Translations under genes and position numbers: made by a program | The notes under the pieces: model-generated | Databases searched by the model: none | Told to the model about the DNA's origin: nothing | The model's input: the letters and a program-made list of their open reading frames with translations, nothing else | Source: Marasmius tenuissimus | Taxonomy: Eukaryota > Basidiomycota > Agaricomycetes > Agaricales > Marasmiaceae | Length of the DNA stretch: 64,000 bases | NCBI GenBank assembly: GCA_029532415.1 | Contig: JAQOTA010000002.1 | Location: forward strand, 186,001-250,000 | Direction: 5' to 3' | Part shown: in pieces, positions 46,917 through 58,570 of the stretch | How the letters are laid out: every line of letters begins with the position of its first letter | Position numbering within the stretch: position 1 is the first letter of the stretch

Positions 46917-49232
46917 ATGATCCCTCAAAACGCACCGCACATAGGAAAATGGTCTTCGCTGGAGGATTCCCTTCTCCTACAAGGCGTGCAGGAGTACCGC
47001 AACAGGTCGGTTATCTCGACCCAGATACGAGCTTCAGCTAAGCCCTTTTATTAAGATGGACAGTCATCGCCAAAAGGGTTGTCAAAACTAGAAGTGCCTC
47101 TCGTACGTGCCATCTGCAATTTAGACGGCCAAGTCGTGTGCTACTACCCGGTTTAATCCTCGCCTCTAGAGTGTAGTAGCCGATGGCTTCGAGTTTGGTC
47201 CACACAAGAGGACGCGGATCATGAGGAAGGTTATAGAGTACCCGGGAACAGGTATGCTACTACATGAACGAGGAAATCTTTGCAACAACTCAAAAGTTAA
47301 TTCAGATGGTCTCTTGTCTCGAACCACTTCGTACCCACGAGAGTTGCAGATCGTGAGCCAACTGACATTTCTTTGGCCCCACGCTGACGAGACCTTGATG
47401 GTTTATAATGCAGAGTCCAAACAGCGCAGGAAGGCTCGCCACCCAAAATTCGTAAGCGCGTACAAGATGTTGTCTTTTTCTCTCTCATTATTTTGCAGAT
47501 TGGAGGTTACCCTAGGGCCTCGCAAGCCGCCCCCAATAAGAATTCGAGCAGGCTTTCGAAGGCCTTTGAGCAGTCAAGCAAGCCCAATGAGGTTGGATGG
47601 GGTAGCACATGTGAGCTGGAGTGCGGCTCTCCCAAAGAGTCTGATGAAGGATCTATTGGATTGTCTATTATAAGCTGCGATGGTGATGGTATGTGTTGAA
47701 CTCGTCGATGTGCCGTTTCAGCCGCCCATCACCGAAACAATAGGATCCGATACTATCTCGACCAGAACCGAGGAGGTCGCATGTTATGATGCCTGTGAGT
47801 TGGAGCGTGACTCCACCGGGGAGTCCGATGATTTTTTCATCGGATCGCCTATGACCTACCATAGTAATGATGGTATTTGATGCATCCAACTTTTCGACCT
47901 TGTCTTATCACTCACCTTCTCTCATCAGGTCTTGATAATATTAGTAGGGAAGAACGAACTCGGGTCGATGACCTGTCCCCTTTCGAAGATCTTGACAGTG
48001 GAGCGAGACATCGAGGCCGCCTTGTGAGTTTCTTGTCCATCCCTCTTCCCCGAACACAGCAATCCAACGGTTATCATTAGGATCAGGTACATCGTTTACC
48101 GTCTCCGAATTTCGATTGACACTCCTACTTCGCCGATCGGATGGCCGTTGCCGTGGGCTCGCCTTTGGCGGACTTCACCGAAAACACAAGGCCTGAGGTG
48201 CATAGATCACGCCCATCGTCGCCACAACCTTGTTGTACTAATGCTCCTAGGCAAAGGATCTTCAGCCTTCTGTGCCACAGTATAGGGCATGTGGAGCTGG
48301 AGCATATCATGCCCAGGATGTATCTCCCAAGCAATCGTCGGAGGCCGATGAGGGTGTTGGGAGTTCTCTGGAGATCTCAACTTCTCTGGTCAATCACTTT
48401 AACGGTGTGTCCGACTTGAGCATAGCAAGTGGCACCTTCTCTAATTATGTTTGTTTTGAGAAAGGCGTATCAGAGGACATTCACAACCCCACAGCCACAT
48501 TATCGACTCATCCCAGATGGGCCAGACGAAGATTGATGCGAGCTGGGGTCTTCGATCGCGCATCTTCCATCCTTTCTGATTGTGATGAGGACGTCAATAC
48601 GGCTCTCTTCAGAAAATTCGGTGCGACTGATAACTGTCTTACCATCATTGCGTCGTAACATTCAGTCTCTAGGTCTCTCACCTCCAGCTAAAGGCGAATC
48701 AAAAAACCTGGGAAAGTTGGTCTGTGAACCGGAGACCTTGACGTCTGGTTGGGCCGCAGAGAAAAGTTCGATACCCCGAGCGATTGAGAGGAATAGTGGG
48801 CCGCAGAGGGAGCAGAGTATTGTTCAAGAACGAACCACTTGTACGCCCACTTCCTGTCCGCTTTGGGACAGGTGGGAACCACTACGGACCACCGTCTCGT
48901 CGTGTCTCGCCAGGATTGTTGATCTCGAGGCCTCGGTCAAATGCCTGAGGGAGACGGCCTCGTCTGGGTCAGGGCGTAGTCCATCAATCCCGAAATCCTT
49001 TCACGCTCACGCCCCAATGTCATCCTCATCACCTCCACTATTCTCACCATCTCACGATACGGCTATGCAATCAAACCCTGCTCCTTATGTCTTAGGGTCT
49101 GGATACTACCCGCAAAGTGAAAGGCGATCGTGCGCTTCTCTTGTAGAGTCGCAGACGCAGACGCCTGCTCGGTTTCTTTACTTATACGTACCTGCACTCC
49201 CGTACTGGACATATCCAGCCGCTCAACAATAA
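46917..49232 (+). CDS. Two-repeat Myb/SANT DNA-binding protein
   Basis: First exons 46917-47005, 47056-47102, 47170-47251, 47306-47352, 47414-47451 join in phase. Repeat 1: GKWSSLEDSLLLQGVQEY, RWTVIAKRVVKTRSASQC, SRWLRVWS. Repeat 2 is degenerate: GNRWSLVSNHFVPTRVAD then QRRKARHPKF. The Trp spacing is that of R2R3-type Myb. The middle (47499 to about 48400) carries duplicated acidic modules (CELE..S..ESD). The exon path around 48080-48250 is uncertain because of an in-frame TGA at about 48117. The last exon (from about 48674) is Ser/Pro-rich and ends at 49232. Probably a transcriptional regulator. Confidence 0.75.
47602..48405 (+). repeat. Duplicated exon-intron modules within the Myb gene
   Basis: GTGAGCTGGAG at 47611 recurs as GTGAGTTGGAG at 47795, a 184-bp period. 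Both copies run through GAGTC-GATGA..ATTGGA and end in GATGGT before an intron. A more distant third copy near 48310-48400 keeps SPK-S-E-DEG. Encoded modules: CELECGSPKESDEGSIG and CELERDSTGESDDFFIG. Confidence 0.62.
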
Positions 49233-49870
49233 AAATACTAGTAGAGTAACAGTAGAGAGTGATTATTGGATTTCAATCAGGGATCCGCCTTAACTCCTAC
49301 CTGCCCTTATTGCACCTTCTATATCGACAAAAAAGCAATCCTGGAGTCTGACTTGGGAGACTAACCTGCCCTCCAACGATGTCAACACTATCATACAGCC
49401 AAACACACTACAATTCAACGTCAGCCTCGGTTCTCCCGCGCATGACCAGAGAGCAAGATGGGAAAACCTCAATTCTTCCGCCTAACGAATCCGTTAGGCG
49501 GAAGAATGGGAGCGAAACGTTGACCGCTCGAAGGGGGAAAATTTGAGAATGGCGAATGGCGGGATTGCTGCTGTTCAATATTCCGACGGGATGTTTCCTT
49601 TATCATTTCCCTTCTTTGCTCGTGAAATCGAATCTCCCTTCTTCGTCTTTCTCGTCCTTCCTCCGACGTTTTTCTTTCTTTATTTTCAAACGGTTCAGGC
49701 TGACAATTACTCGATCAACCGGTTACTTCAAAAGTCTATCACAGTAGCTCATTCTTTGTCCACTCAGGTCATCGATATCGAACGCAGCGTCCAGATTTCG
49801 TTCAAGCAGAGATTCCCTGCCTGTTCAACCAGAGGAGAGATGAGCATAGCACCTTAGTCTGACTCCGTTT
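49233..49870. other. Intergenic with a perfect 16-bp-arm palindrome
   Basis: ATTCTTCCGCCTAACG (49472-49487) and its exact complement (49492-49507) are separated by 4 nt. Downstream is T-rich. No supported gene. Confidence 0.75.
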
Positions 49871-49879
49871 TGTAATCGG

Positions 49880-51230
49880 TGATTGTATAGCTACCTGACA
49901 CACCAAGACCGCATGTCTCCGTCAAAGCTGGAAGGAAACTTCCCTGGGTTGCAGCATCTTACCGACAATTGCGTTGTTGAAGCAGGACGCGACGATAGAA
50001 TTATAGAATCGGATAGATTAGAATGGACACTGCAACTAGCTGAAAGAAAGATTGCTCTCATTGAGAGGGCGGTACTAGCCGGAAGCAATCGACAAACCAT
50101 GATCATTTTGGCCTATCGTGTATAATTATAAAGCAGGTGGTCCAGGCTTGCAAGCGGATAATGGGTGGCCTTCAAGCTGAAGCTAAAAGCGGGTGGCCAC
50201 CAAGCAAATGCCAGTGGCCTTTACTAATTATGTAGGTCGAAAGCCGCTGCCAGATATATATTGACAACCGGTCCGGCAGGCACGTGGTCGCGTGAGAACA
50301 CCCGACTCTGACCATGGTGACACATGACTAGTGACTGACTCGATTCTCCATTTATTTATCAAACTCCACAGTATCCAACACTTCAGCCCAGATACCTCTC
50401 CGCTGTTGTCTTTCCATCATATATCTATATCTATGTCTCAAGACTCGATGAGCTCCTCTCATCTCCACACCTGCGTTCAACTCGACTCTGGCTGCTCAAA
50501 CAGACCTTCCAACTGGCGACTGAGGGAAGCCAGGGGCGTTAGCTCAGACTTGTGTTCTGGGCTACTGCGTCTCGCCTTCTCGGGTTCGAAGAGAGCGAAG
50601 TCAACTCAAGATATGCCTGCTACAGAGGACTGGTGGGATTAAGGGCCCTCGGGATATGTTCGGAAGGCTGAGGGTTGGAATTATCGGACACGTCAAAACT
50701 GGAGGGTAGCCACTACTTGCCTGCTCTGCTGATTAGGCTTAGTGGGCTCGTGGTTGGAAGGCGTCTGTTTTGAAGGGTCGAAGGGTTAGATTCACTCGGG
50801 AACACTCAGGTAAGTGATCGCTACTACGACTACTTCGTGTATTGTTTCTAACGACAAACGTAGGCTCGTCGGAATGACTGTCCTTCCAGGACATGCAGAA
50901 TATGCAGAATAAGACGAGACCGAATTGTTGCCGTGACAGCGCTCGGATATCTGCTGAGCAAAGATGTGGTACTCTGCCCGCTTGAGGGGAAACCTAACAT
51001 CTAGGACTCGATGGGGATGGACGCCAGCTTAGATGTTCTGAGCTGCTGCGTTTCGACTTCGCGAGGTCTACTATCCAAGGCTGTCAGGAAAAGAGCTGGA
51101 ATTGCTCGAACGTTGAGAACATTCTGGTATGTAATCACTACTACGTTCTTTGTGCATTGTTTCCAACGATTGATCTAGATTCGGAGGATTGGCCACCACG
51201 CAGGAGAAGCCAAAACCGAACCGCTGATTG
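49880..51230 (+). repeat. hAT 3' end remnant and dispersed repeat, copy C
   Basis: 49900-50010 still reads like the transposase tail (ACLRQSWKE-like, matching VCLRHNWKEPSLGC at 36.8 kb). 50040-50075 matches ATTG-TCTCATTGAGAG at 37013. 50155-50230 has the GGGTGGCC words, and 50530-50580 has CAGACTTGTGTTCTGGGCTACT. The order is the same as copy A, with perhaps 70-80% similarity by eye. Confidence 0.72.
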
Positions 51231-52745
51231 TATAATCAGTACGCGACCATTCCCCAGCTGAAGTGGGTTGACTGGCTGATTCTACCCGGGGTATATTTCG
51301 ACGGCCCCGGATGGTCTCCATGCCAGTCGAAGTTCAATGGGTCTCCATCATTCTCTGGTAGGCAGCAGTGGCCACGGGTCTCCCACCTATGACTCGAATT
51401 ATTGCCGGCCAGCTCAGTCGGTGCGAGGGAGAAATACGACATTCGTTTCCAGATGTCGCAAGCCAATATGTAATTTACCTTCCACTTTTCTCGAAGTAAA
51501 ACTCATCTTATTACCAGGCATCCGCGATATCGAGACTGTCGCTCGACGAAGAGAACTTCGGCGAGCTGGCGCCTATGTTCAACACATGTGACCAAATCCA
51601 ACGACGCTCCAATCATGATCAGTCCAGACGGCTGTGCCTACGCCTCTCAATTCTCAACCAAAGCACTGCCATTGTGCTCAATATACCACAATCTTCTTGA
51701 TCATGCGCAGGCTCATCAGCGACGCCTCAGTACCTGCTTGGAGCCATACCAGCCGAGCTCTTTCAGTACTAGTCAAGCGAGAGGTTGCGTGTCGCCGAAC
51801 GTGGCCTATCACGGCCAAGGCCGTTTGTCATCGCTAGTGATCCCCAGGAGTATGGAGCACGACCCTGAAGGTATCAGAATTAAGTGGCTCGTGCCTTGGG
51901 TCATTGGTGTCCGGTATAACATAGAACGACTTTACTTACCTTTCCATATTTCCCCATCTCGGGCTACAAGTCCACGAAGGATTGGTATGGCATCGCTTCT
52001 TATATTTTTTCTTCCTGTAAATTGCATCCCATCCTCTAAACTTGAATGTAGAACGTGTGGTTTCGCGCCCTTTGCATCGCAAGGGAAATTAATGCGTCGA
52101 GGTCTTCGAACGAACGTATCGCTCGTCGATTCCTATCTAGCTATCTATTGAAGAATACATTCCCTTGCAGACCCATAGGATCAAGGGAAGTCTAAATGTA
52201 CATTGTACAATTGCTGCGCCACACATACTGACTGTATCTGGAGGAAAGACATTGCTCGAATCATCCGGAACGAAGCCCTACAAGCTACTCGGCCGCTCCC
52301 CACAGGCTTGGCCAGAATGTGCAAACCTCATGTAGTTGATATGTATGCTCGCGGTCAAATGCGAGGGCCGTGAGCTGATGGGGCTTTTCTGGTGTTTAGA
52401 TGGCGAGTGCCAAGATCGTTCCACGCGTATAATACCTAGGCTTGCGAAATATAGCTCCCATGGCCAATATATAAGAGACCACATAGTTCTCGTCATCAGA
52501 CAATAAACTTCCTCATTTGGCTGGCAGGGATCGTTGTCGTGCTTCATGCATTGTTTGTTGGGCAGGTATGTACATGATTATAAACGAGGACCCCTGCGCT
52601 CTTTGAACTTGTACACCCACTTGTAGCATAAGATTGTACATTATATTTGCCCTCAAGAAATTCAAGACTGGCAAGTTTGTCTTATATGTACGACATTCTC
52701 TTACTGAAGTTCCTTTTCAAGACACAGAAATCTTGGCCGAAGAAA
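51231..52745. other. Region without a confident gene
   Basis: Open frames occur at 51588-52151 (+) and 51236-51466 (-). The forward one has patchy protein-like composition, but no start, domain or splice partner that I trust. It may be a decayed gene. Confidence 0.35.
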
Positions 52746-53858
52746 ATGGTTCTCAGTTTCGTCCAACCCTGCAACCGCCTCCTTCGCCAGGCTTTCAAAA
52801 TCAAAACTCTCCTCTCATCTCCCATCCGTAACACCCTTCGCTGGGCGAAGTTCATGTCCAAGTCTTCTGCGAAGCTTGCCAGGAAATCCTCAGCTCACTC
52901 TAGAGTCCTTTCCAAAGCCGTCCTCACTCGTTCTCGGACGCAGGTTGTCGCCAAACTCCCCCCTCTTATTCGTCGAAAACGTGTTGTCATGCGAGGACTC
53001 ACGTCGATGATCAAGTCTCGCGCCAGAATACATGTCGCGGCTGCTGTCAAGCCTGCTGATCCGTGGCGGACGCTGAACGAACCTTGCAGCACCACTCCTA
53101 TCGTCCCTCCTAAGCCTCCTCAACACGTTCGTACGACCCACACTCTGACAGTGTCCGTCGCCGACGTCTACAAGGCGACTTGCCGAATGGTTGCTCAGCT
53201 TCCTCGAGAAGACGCGTCCGATGAAGACAGAGCAATCTTGGAAAAGCTTCGCAGCGCCTCCTTCAAACACGAGCTCATCGCGGGTGTGAAGGTCGAGGAG
53301 GAACGGATCAAAAATATCGAAGCAGATCGACGAGGGATGGCTGAATCCAATGCCAGGGCTGCGGTACTCCGAGCGGAGCATCGCAGGAGGGTCGAGGAAG
53401 GAGTAGCACGGGCGAAGTGGGAAGCTCAGCAAAGTAAGAGGGTCTGGGCGAAGTACGTCAAGGCGGCTCTGCGTGGTCAAAAGGCCAGGATGAACCCGAC
53501 TCTGCAGGATGTTTCGAGATGGGAATGGTACGAAGCCTTTTGGAACGCCTTCGAGACGGGTGGCGTTAAGGGTGTCGTTCCTTTCGAAAGTCTTCCATGG
53601 CCCACGCTGAAGCCCAGTCAAATGGATCTGGAGAACTACGAGAGTTTCATTCTTCGACCTGCTCGCCCTCATTTCGAGAAGTTGAATTGGTATGAACGAG
53701 TACAAATCGACAGGAAGCATTGGAATGTGGAGAATGTGAGACAGAAGGTTATTCCATTTGTTGCTCCTGAGATTCATTCTCGGGTTATCAGGTGTGCTGG
53801 GATTCTTTGCGGCTACTTGGACCAGTTGATCGACAAGTACACTACTTGCGATTACTAG
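52746..53858 (+). CDS. Basic coiled-coil protein with degenerate J-like C-terminus
   Basis: Single exon of 370 aa from ATG 52746; two upstream ATG/TTG options extend it. The N-terminal ~90 residues are strongly basic. A helical coiled-coil region follows (IKNIEADRRGMAESNARA, RRVEEGVARAKWEAQQ). The C-terminus has ESLPWPTLKPSQ and ERVQIDRKHWNVENVRQKVI, the layout I know from fungal proteins whose last ~80 residues resemble a J domain (RLR..L..WHPDKF). Here HPD is replaced by HWN, so Hsp70 stimulation is unlikely. Nuclear or cytosolic role unknown. Confidence 0.68.
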   Translation: MVLSFVQPCNRLLRQAFKIKTLLSSPIRNTLRWAKFMSKSSAKLARKSSAHSRVLSKAVLTRSRTQVVAKLPPLIRRKRVVMRGLTSMIKSRARIHVAAAVKPADPWRTLNEPCSTTPIVPPKPPQHVRTTHTLTVSVADVYKATCRMVAQLPREDASDEDRAILEKLRSASFKHELIAGVKVEEERIKNIEADRRGMAESNARAAVLRAEHRRRVEEGVARAKWEAQQSKRVWAKYVKAALRGQKARMNPTLQDVSRWEWYEAFWNAFETGGVKGVVPFESLPWPTLKPSQMDLENYESFILRPARPHFEKLNWYERVQIDRKHWNVENVRQKVIPFVAPEIHSRVIRCAGILCGYLDQLIDKYTTCDY

Positions 53859-55899
53859 ACTTCGCCACTCCTTTCTACTTAGACCTCTTCTTTACTATCA
53901 ATCGTTCCTTAAAACCAGGTTTCTCTTCATATCATGTACGAATCACAGTCCTTATACATCTCATACGCTGGACGTATCTGGGAACCATACTCCTTCGAAT
54001 ATACATTGGATTATTCATTCAGAACACGTATATCGGGGTACTGGTGAGTGGATCGCGAACATGATCAGAGAGAAGAACGAGTGATTTCGATTTGAGCCTC
54101 TTGCCTATAATGTTCAGATGTGAAGTTAGCTACCAGAAATTAGACGAAAACATAGTAGACTCGCAGTGAGTGTACCAAAGTAGAGTGTACCCCATTCCCG
54201 ATATGAGTCAAGACATATAACCTAAACCTCTGAGGTCCATCAGAGGGGGTTGGGGGAAAGGGAGAGCTGGTCCACGGGGGTCGGCGCTGCGTATAAATAG
54301 ATCTGGCGCGAGTTTCGCAAGCTTGTTATGCAAAAGGCTCAACTGAGCGTACTCGGCGTCCTGGCACAGTGCAGCCTCCTTCCTTTCGCGATTGACACCG
54401 CAATGATTCCAGTCGTGCGTAACAGAGTTCTTCGCCCAGTATTCTCTTGCCTCGTCTAGAGTCGGGGAGGGATCGAAGTGGATTGGGTTCCACCAGAGTT
54501 GGCGAGCCTTTCTGAACGCAGGCTGCTTGATGAGATTCCTAAGAGTCAGAGGCCCAAGAAGCCAACGTGGGATGAGCAGAGTACGTGGTCAACAGCTAAC
54601 GCACCCATAGTCCCTATAGATGCCCTCGAGGGACACCCAAGAAAGGAGCGGCCTCTCCCATTATGATTATAAAGTCGGTATCGTTCTGTACATGTATCAC
54701 TGTATGCTACGCTTCACAGGACTTTGCGCATCGGACTAGATCCTTGTGCGAATAGATCTTAGGCTCACAGGGTTCCGGAATAAAGGGAGGAATGATGACT
54801 TCGACAGAGGACATAACGCGCAAAGCGTCCGTGAGGCCCCAAGGCTCATGAGTAAAGTTCAAGTTCGGAACGGACATGATTGCAGGAAATATGGTAGGTG
54901 ATCAAAGTAGAACTGGATCGAAAATGTTGACTCCACGCGGTCTCATGAGTCATGACCGTGTACTCATTATCAGATCAGTCATTTCAGAATTGTCATCATC
55001 AAGCCGGTAGCGCCGGCATGCACGTGCGTAAGAGACATATCATGATCAGAATATTATAATCCAACTCCCATTATCACTGTTTCGACCGCTACTTTCTCTC
55101 AGTCGCCCGAAGAACGCCTACGTGGTATCTATGTGATTTTGCGTTGCTTGAGGCACGTATCTACTAGCTATCTGGGAGTCATTACACTCACGCTCTACCA
55201 TTCACAGGTCTTGTACTCCCGCTTCACACTTTTGAGACAACATCGCAAATCCGTTCAGCCCAGATGTCTGTTCTGGGTTGTTTGTCTCTCCATTCTATTA
55301 TTTGAGAACTCGCAACGGTTTTAGGAAGCGCAAACTCATATTTGTGTTCTGAACTGCTGCGTCCTGCGCCAATATGGAGAGATAGCGACATTGACCATAC
55401 GCCTGCTGATCAAGAATTGTTGGATCGCTTGGGATCAATTCGACGCAAGGATGAACTGAATGTTTGCTTGGTGGGCTTGTGGTCTGTGCAAGCCGAGCGG
55501 AAGGTCGGAACTGCCGAAGTCGAAGGGCTCAAGTTACTTGCCTGCTGATTAGGGTTGGTGGGCTTTTAGCTAGACTCTCACTGCGGGGAGTTGATCTTGC
55601 TGGAGAGAGAGAGATCTACTTGGAACCTCGCGGTGAGTAGCACCAATACATTTTCTGTCTAATATCCCTAATAATAAATTATTGAAGCTTCTAAGGATTG
55701 ACTGCCCACACAAGAGAAGTTGGAATAGATTGTGCTGGCACTCAGACTTCTGTCCTGAGTCCGAGCGACGATGTGTTATCCTGGGTTGATCAGGTAGTCA
55801 GTTCAACCAGTACGTGATCGTTTGCCCGTTGAACAGGGAGCACTGATTCCTCTATAACGACCCTTCAATCTCTTCAGAATCACTATAAATTTTGTAAAT
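53859..55899. repeat. Intergenic with dispersed repeat, copy D
   Basis: About 55010-55800 carries repeat words in order: GCATGCACGTGCG, TTCAGCCCAGATGTCTGTTC, CTCATATTTGTGTTCTGAAC, TGATTAGGGTTGGTGGGC, GGATTGACTGCCCAC. 53859-54900 holds no supported gene; the frame at 54478-54666 is too short to call. Confidence 0.6.
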
Positions 55900-56109
55900 A
55901 TGCAGGCCACCTTACCCCTCTCGGGCTTCTTCAAGGCCACGGTGACAACGGGGGCGCTTGAGGGTTCTGATCGAGAAGGGGGATTGTTCGACGAGTGGCA
56001 TGGGCAACAGACCAATACACCGCCTCCTTTCATTGATCCGACGAGCCGCCATGTTATCTGCAGCAAACTGAAAACGCAGACGCTGCGTAGGGCATGCCTT
56101 GCAAAGTAA
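55900..56109 (+). CDS. Short orphan reading frame
   Basis: ATG-initiated 69 codons (LPLSGFFKATVTTGALEG, FIDPTSRHVICSKLK). A GTAAAG donor overlaps the stop, so it may splice onward. It is weakly supported and could be an exon of the next unit. Confidence 0.33.
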   Translation: MQATLPLSGFFKATVTTGALEGSDREGGLFDEWHGQQTNTPPPFIDPTSRHVICSKLKTQTLRRACLAK

Positions 56110-56224
56110 AGCACGTTCACGACAGTATGTCTCCTTACCAGTTACTCCTCATGGCAAGCAGCCTAACGTTAGCTTAGAGGGCCTTTGTAGCAACCGAATG
56201 TAGTAACGACCTACCTATCCCGTC

Positions 56225-57206
56225 GTGAATAAAAAAAGTAGTCGACAATACTGGAGAAAGCATCGGATCCTTTCGAGCACTTCTTCGCAAGTCCCTTCGT
56301 CACCTGCTCGCTCTAGAGAACAGAGGGCCTTGGAGAGAGAGGATCAAGGAACGACTGGAGAAGGGTCCCTTGATGGGAGGAAACGGGCAGGCGAATCCTT
56401 GGACGGCTCTTCCAGCAAGAGGGGAAGATGGGGTGACGTCGAACCTTTGCAGAGGATGTTCCCCAAACCCGCTCCCTTCAAGACCTGCAGCGAGTTATTC
56501 ACGAGACCCAACTCGGTTCAATTCGCCGGATAGGCATGGGCGGGCGCACTCATAACCGAAGACGATATGTTGTCGTCTGAGGAGGAGAAGGGACCGGATA
56601 CTCCGGGAGACAGCGATTCACTCCCAGCCATAATCGAGGTTGTTGGCGATGCTGAGAAAACCGGAACAACCATTCTGGGAGCAGTACCTTCACTCACCTA
56701 TGAACCGACTCCCTTCAACTTTGCGCGTCGTAGATGGAAGTCCCTTTCTAGGACCCCCACGGAGGAGCGACAAGAACCCCCTCCTGAATTTGACGTGGAG
56801 TATATTGAACAGCCTATCGCAGCCCAATCAAGTCAGGACCAGATATACTCAAGTCAAAGGTGCGCTCATGTGCTCCCTCCTCATTCTTGGAACTCACAGC
56901 TGTCGCAGATGGAGCGCTGCCGAATGTCCATTCCGATCACCATAACCCTCAGAAACTTTCGTGCTACACATGTTCTCCTGCAGCAGATTGAGTCTTGGGG
57001 TGACTGACGAAAGCAGACGGAGATCTGGGTGTCGGAACGCTGGAGCAGAACATTTCCAACGTTTCCAACCCCTTGGTCCGGTGTGTGCTTTCGACTTATT
57101 CGCTTTTCTGTATTCAGGATCAACAATTTGTTGCAGAGCACAGTTACCCATCGCCATTAGTCACTCGTCTGTTGGATCTCGACTAGAAGGAGACCGGGGA
57201 TCCTGA
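56225..57206 (+). CDS. Low-complexity multi-exon candidate gene
   Basis: One exon (about 56231-56417) is Ser/Arg/Glu-rich (SSSKRGRWGD). An acceptor at 56532 opens a second (ITEDDMLSSEEEKGPD, FARRRWKSLSRTPTEERQ) reaching about 56861. Splicing beyond that, and the start codon, are unresolved. Probably a disordered nuclear protein. No domain recognised. Confidence 0.4.
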
Positions 57207-57430
57207 TCGTCGTTCGATGTCATGAAACGCCGACCGTTATACTTCACCCATCGCTTTGGGCATGGTGTTTGATTCCACTTTCGCTTTCGACATGGGGGCA
57301 ACGCAGTATGGAACGGCTCCATGGTCAACAGGTCGTTCGTAGCGGTCCGGACTACGTAGTCATACCGCCAAAGACGTTCGTATCTAATTCGACATTGTCC
57401 TAATTATAGGCGACTTGGACTACCTTGGCG

Positions 57431-58115
57431 ATGCATCGCAGCAGAGACGGTGACCCTCGAAAAGTTACGCGGTTGAACACCGACATTGATATCGCGTCTG
57501 CTTTCAGAGCTCGAGCTAAGTCCAAAGGCGTAGTCAATATGAAGATTCTGGGTAAATTCGGTGAGTAACTACTTGCCTTACTTGGCTCGCAGTATATCAA
57601 TCTGTGTGCCCTGCGATCATGAATATCAAAGCCAGCAATCGCAAGCCAACCAATAAATCCAACAGGAAGTTGATCAATCAATTCATACGAGCGGAAGATA
57701 CACCACTGTTGGAAACGTACACAAAGACCTCGAATTGATACCGCTTAGATCGACATCGTTGGGTTCAGGTCATCCGGTGGCCATGACGCTTATAGAGCAA
57801 AAAAGACAACCCTTTACCTCCCTACCTTCAGACACCGCGAGGAAACATGGCCACATGCTCCTGCTCGATCTTGTACCCTCACTTACTGTCGTCTCCCTTC
57901 CCGGGGAACCTATTCGATGTTTGTTCTTGAATTTCTTTGGGGGACAGTCCTATGTAGACTCCTCAGAGCACTTGAAAGCCGTGCTGCCTTCGAGTTTCGG
58001 AGAGATGAGCGCCCGAGGTCCATTCACAGATGCTCGTGGCACCTGTGTGTTCAACCCGCTCTGGAACAATCATGGTTGGATCAAATCGACGGAGTTCTAT
58101 ATTGACGTCGGTTGA
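57431..58115 (+). CDS. Orphan with two 32-bp introns
   Basis: Exons 57431-57560, 57593-57716 and 57749-58115 join in phase to 206 aa. Without either intron the frame stops at once. Sequence along the protein: FRARAKSKGVVNMKILGKF, SNRKPTNKSNRKLINQF, then HMLLLDLVPSLTVVSLPG, IRCLFLNFFGGQSYVDSSEH and FNPLWNNHGWIKSTEFYID. The C-terminal exon looks folded. No family recognised. Earlier exons are likely, because the frame is open back to an acceptor at 57409. Confidence 0.55.
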
Positions 58116-58570
58116 GCCTATTCCGATGGAGAGCATGAACGGCTGCATTTTCGTACTATATTTTTCAAGCCCACGATGTCTCTGATCGTGCTATCTCTGC
58201 GTTACAGGTCTCTGGCGGATCTTATCGGTCAACATGACCCTCTCCAATTCACGCCCGACGACTGCTGAAAGCACAAGATGATGACCCGGTGAAGGCGAGG
58301 ACAGGAAGGTAGTCAAGTTCGATGTATCGATGATGCCTTCGAAGAATAGTGGTACGTGCCCCACTCTCGGTTTGGCGGAAAACCTCTCATATCCGTATTA
58401 CAGACCCAGAGAATAAGTAGATATAATCCTGACAAGAAATTTCTGCGTTGCTCCCATAAATCACGTCGGATCCACACGTCTGCCGCTGGCTATCGTTTTG
58501 CGTTGAATTTCGAGGTCTGGGAGCTGGAACATCAGTCCACAACCAGATTCGATGGACGGTACTCAAGTAC

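Noticed and set aside
52890..53777. 295-codon reverse frame
   Set aside because: It lies antisense to the well-formed 370-aa plus-strand protein and has a shadow-like composition (Leu/Arg/Ser-rich, no domain).
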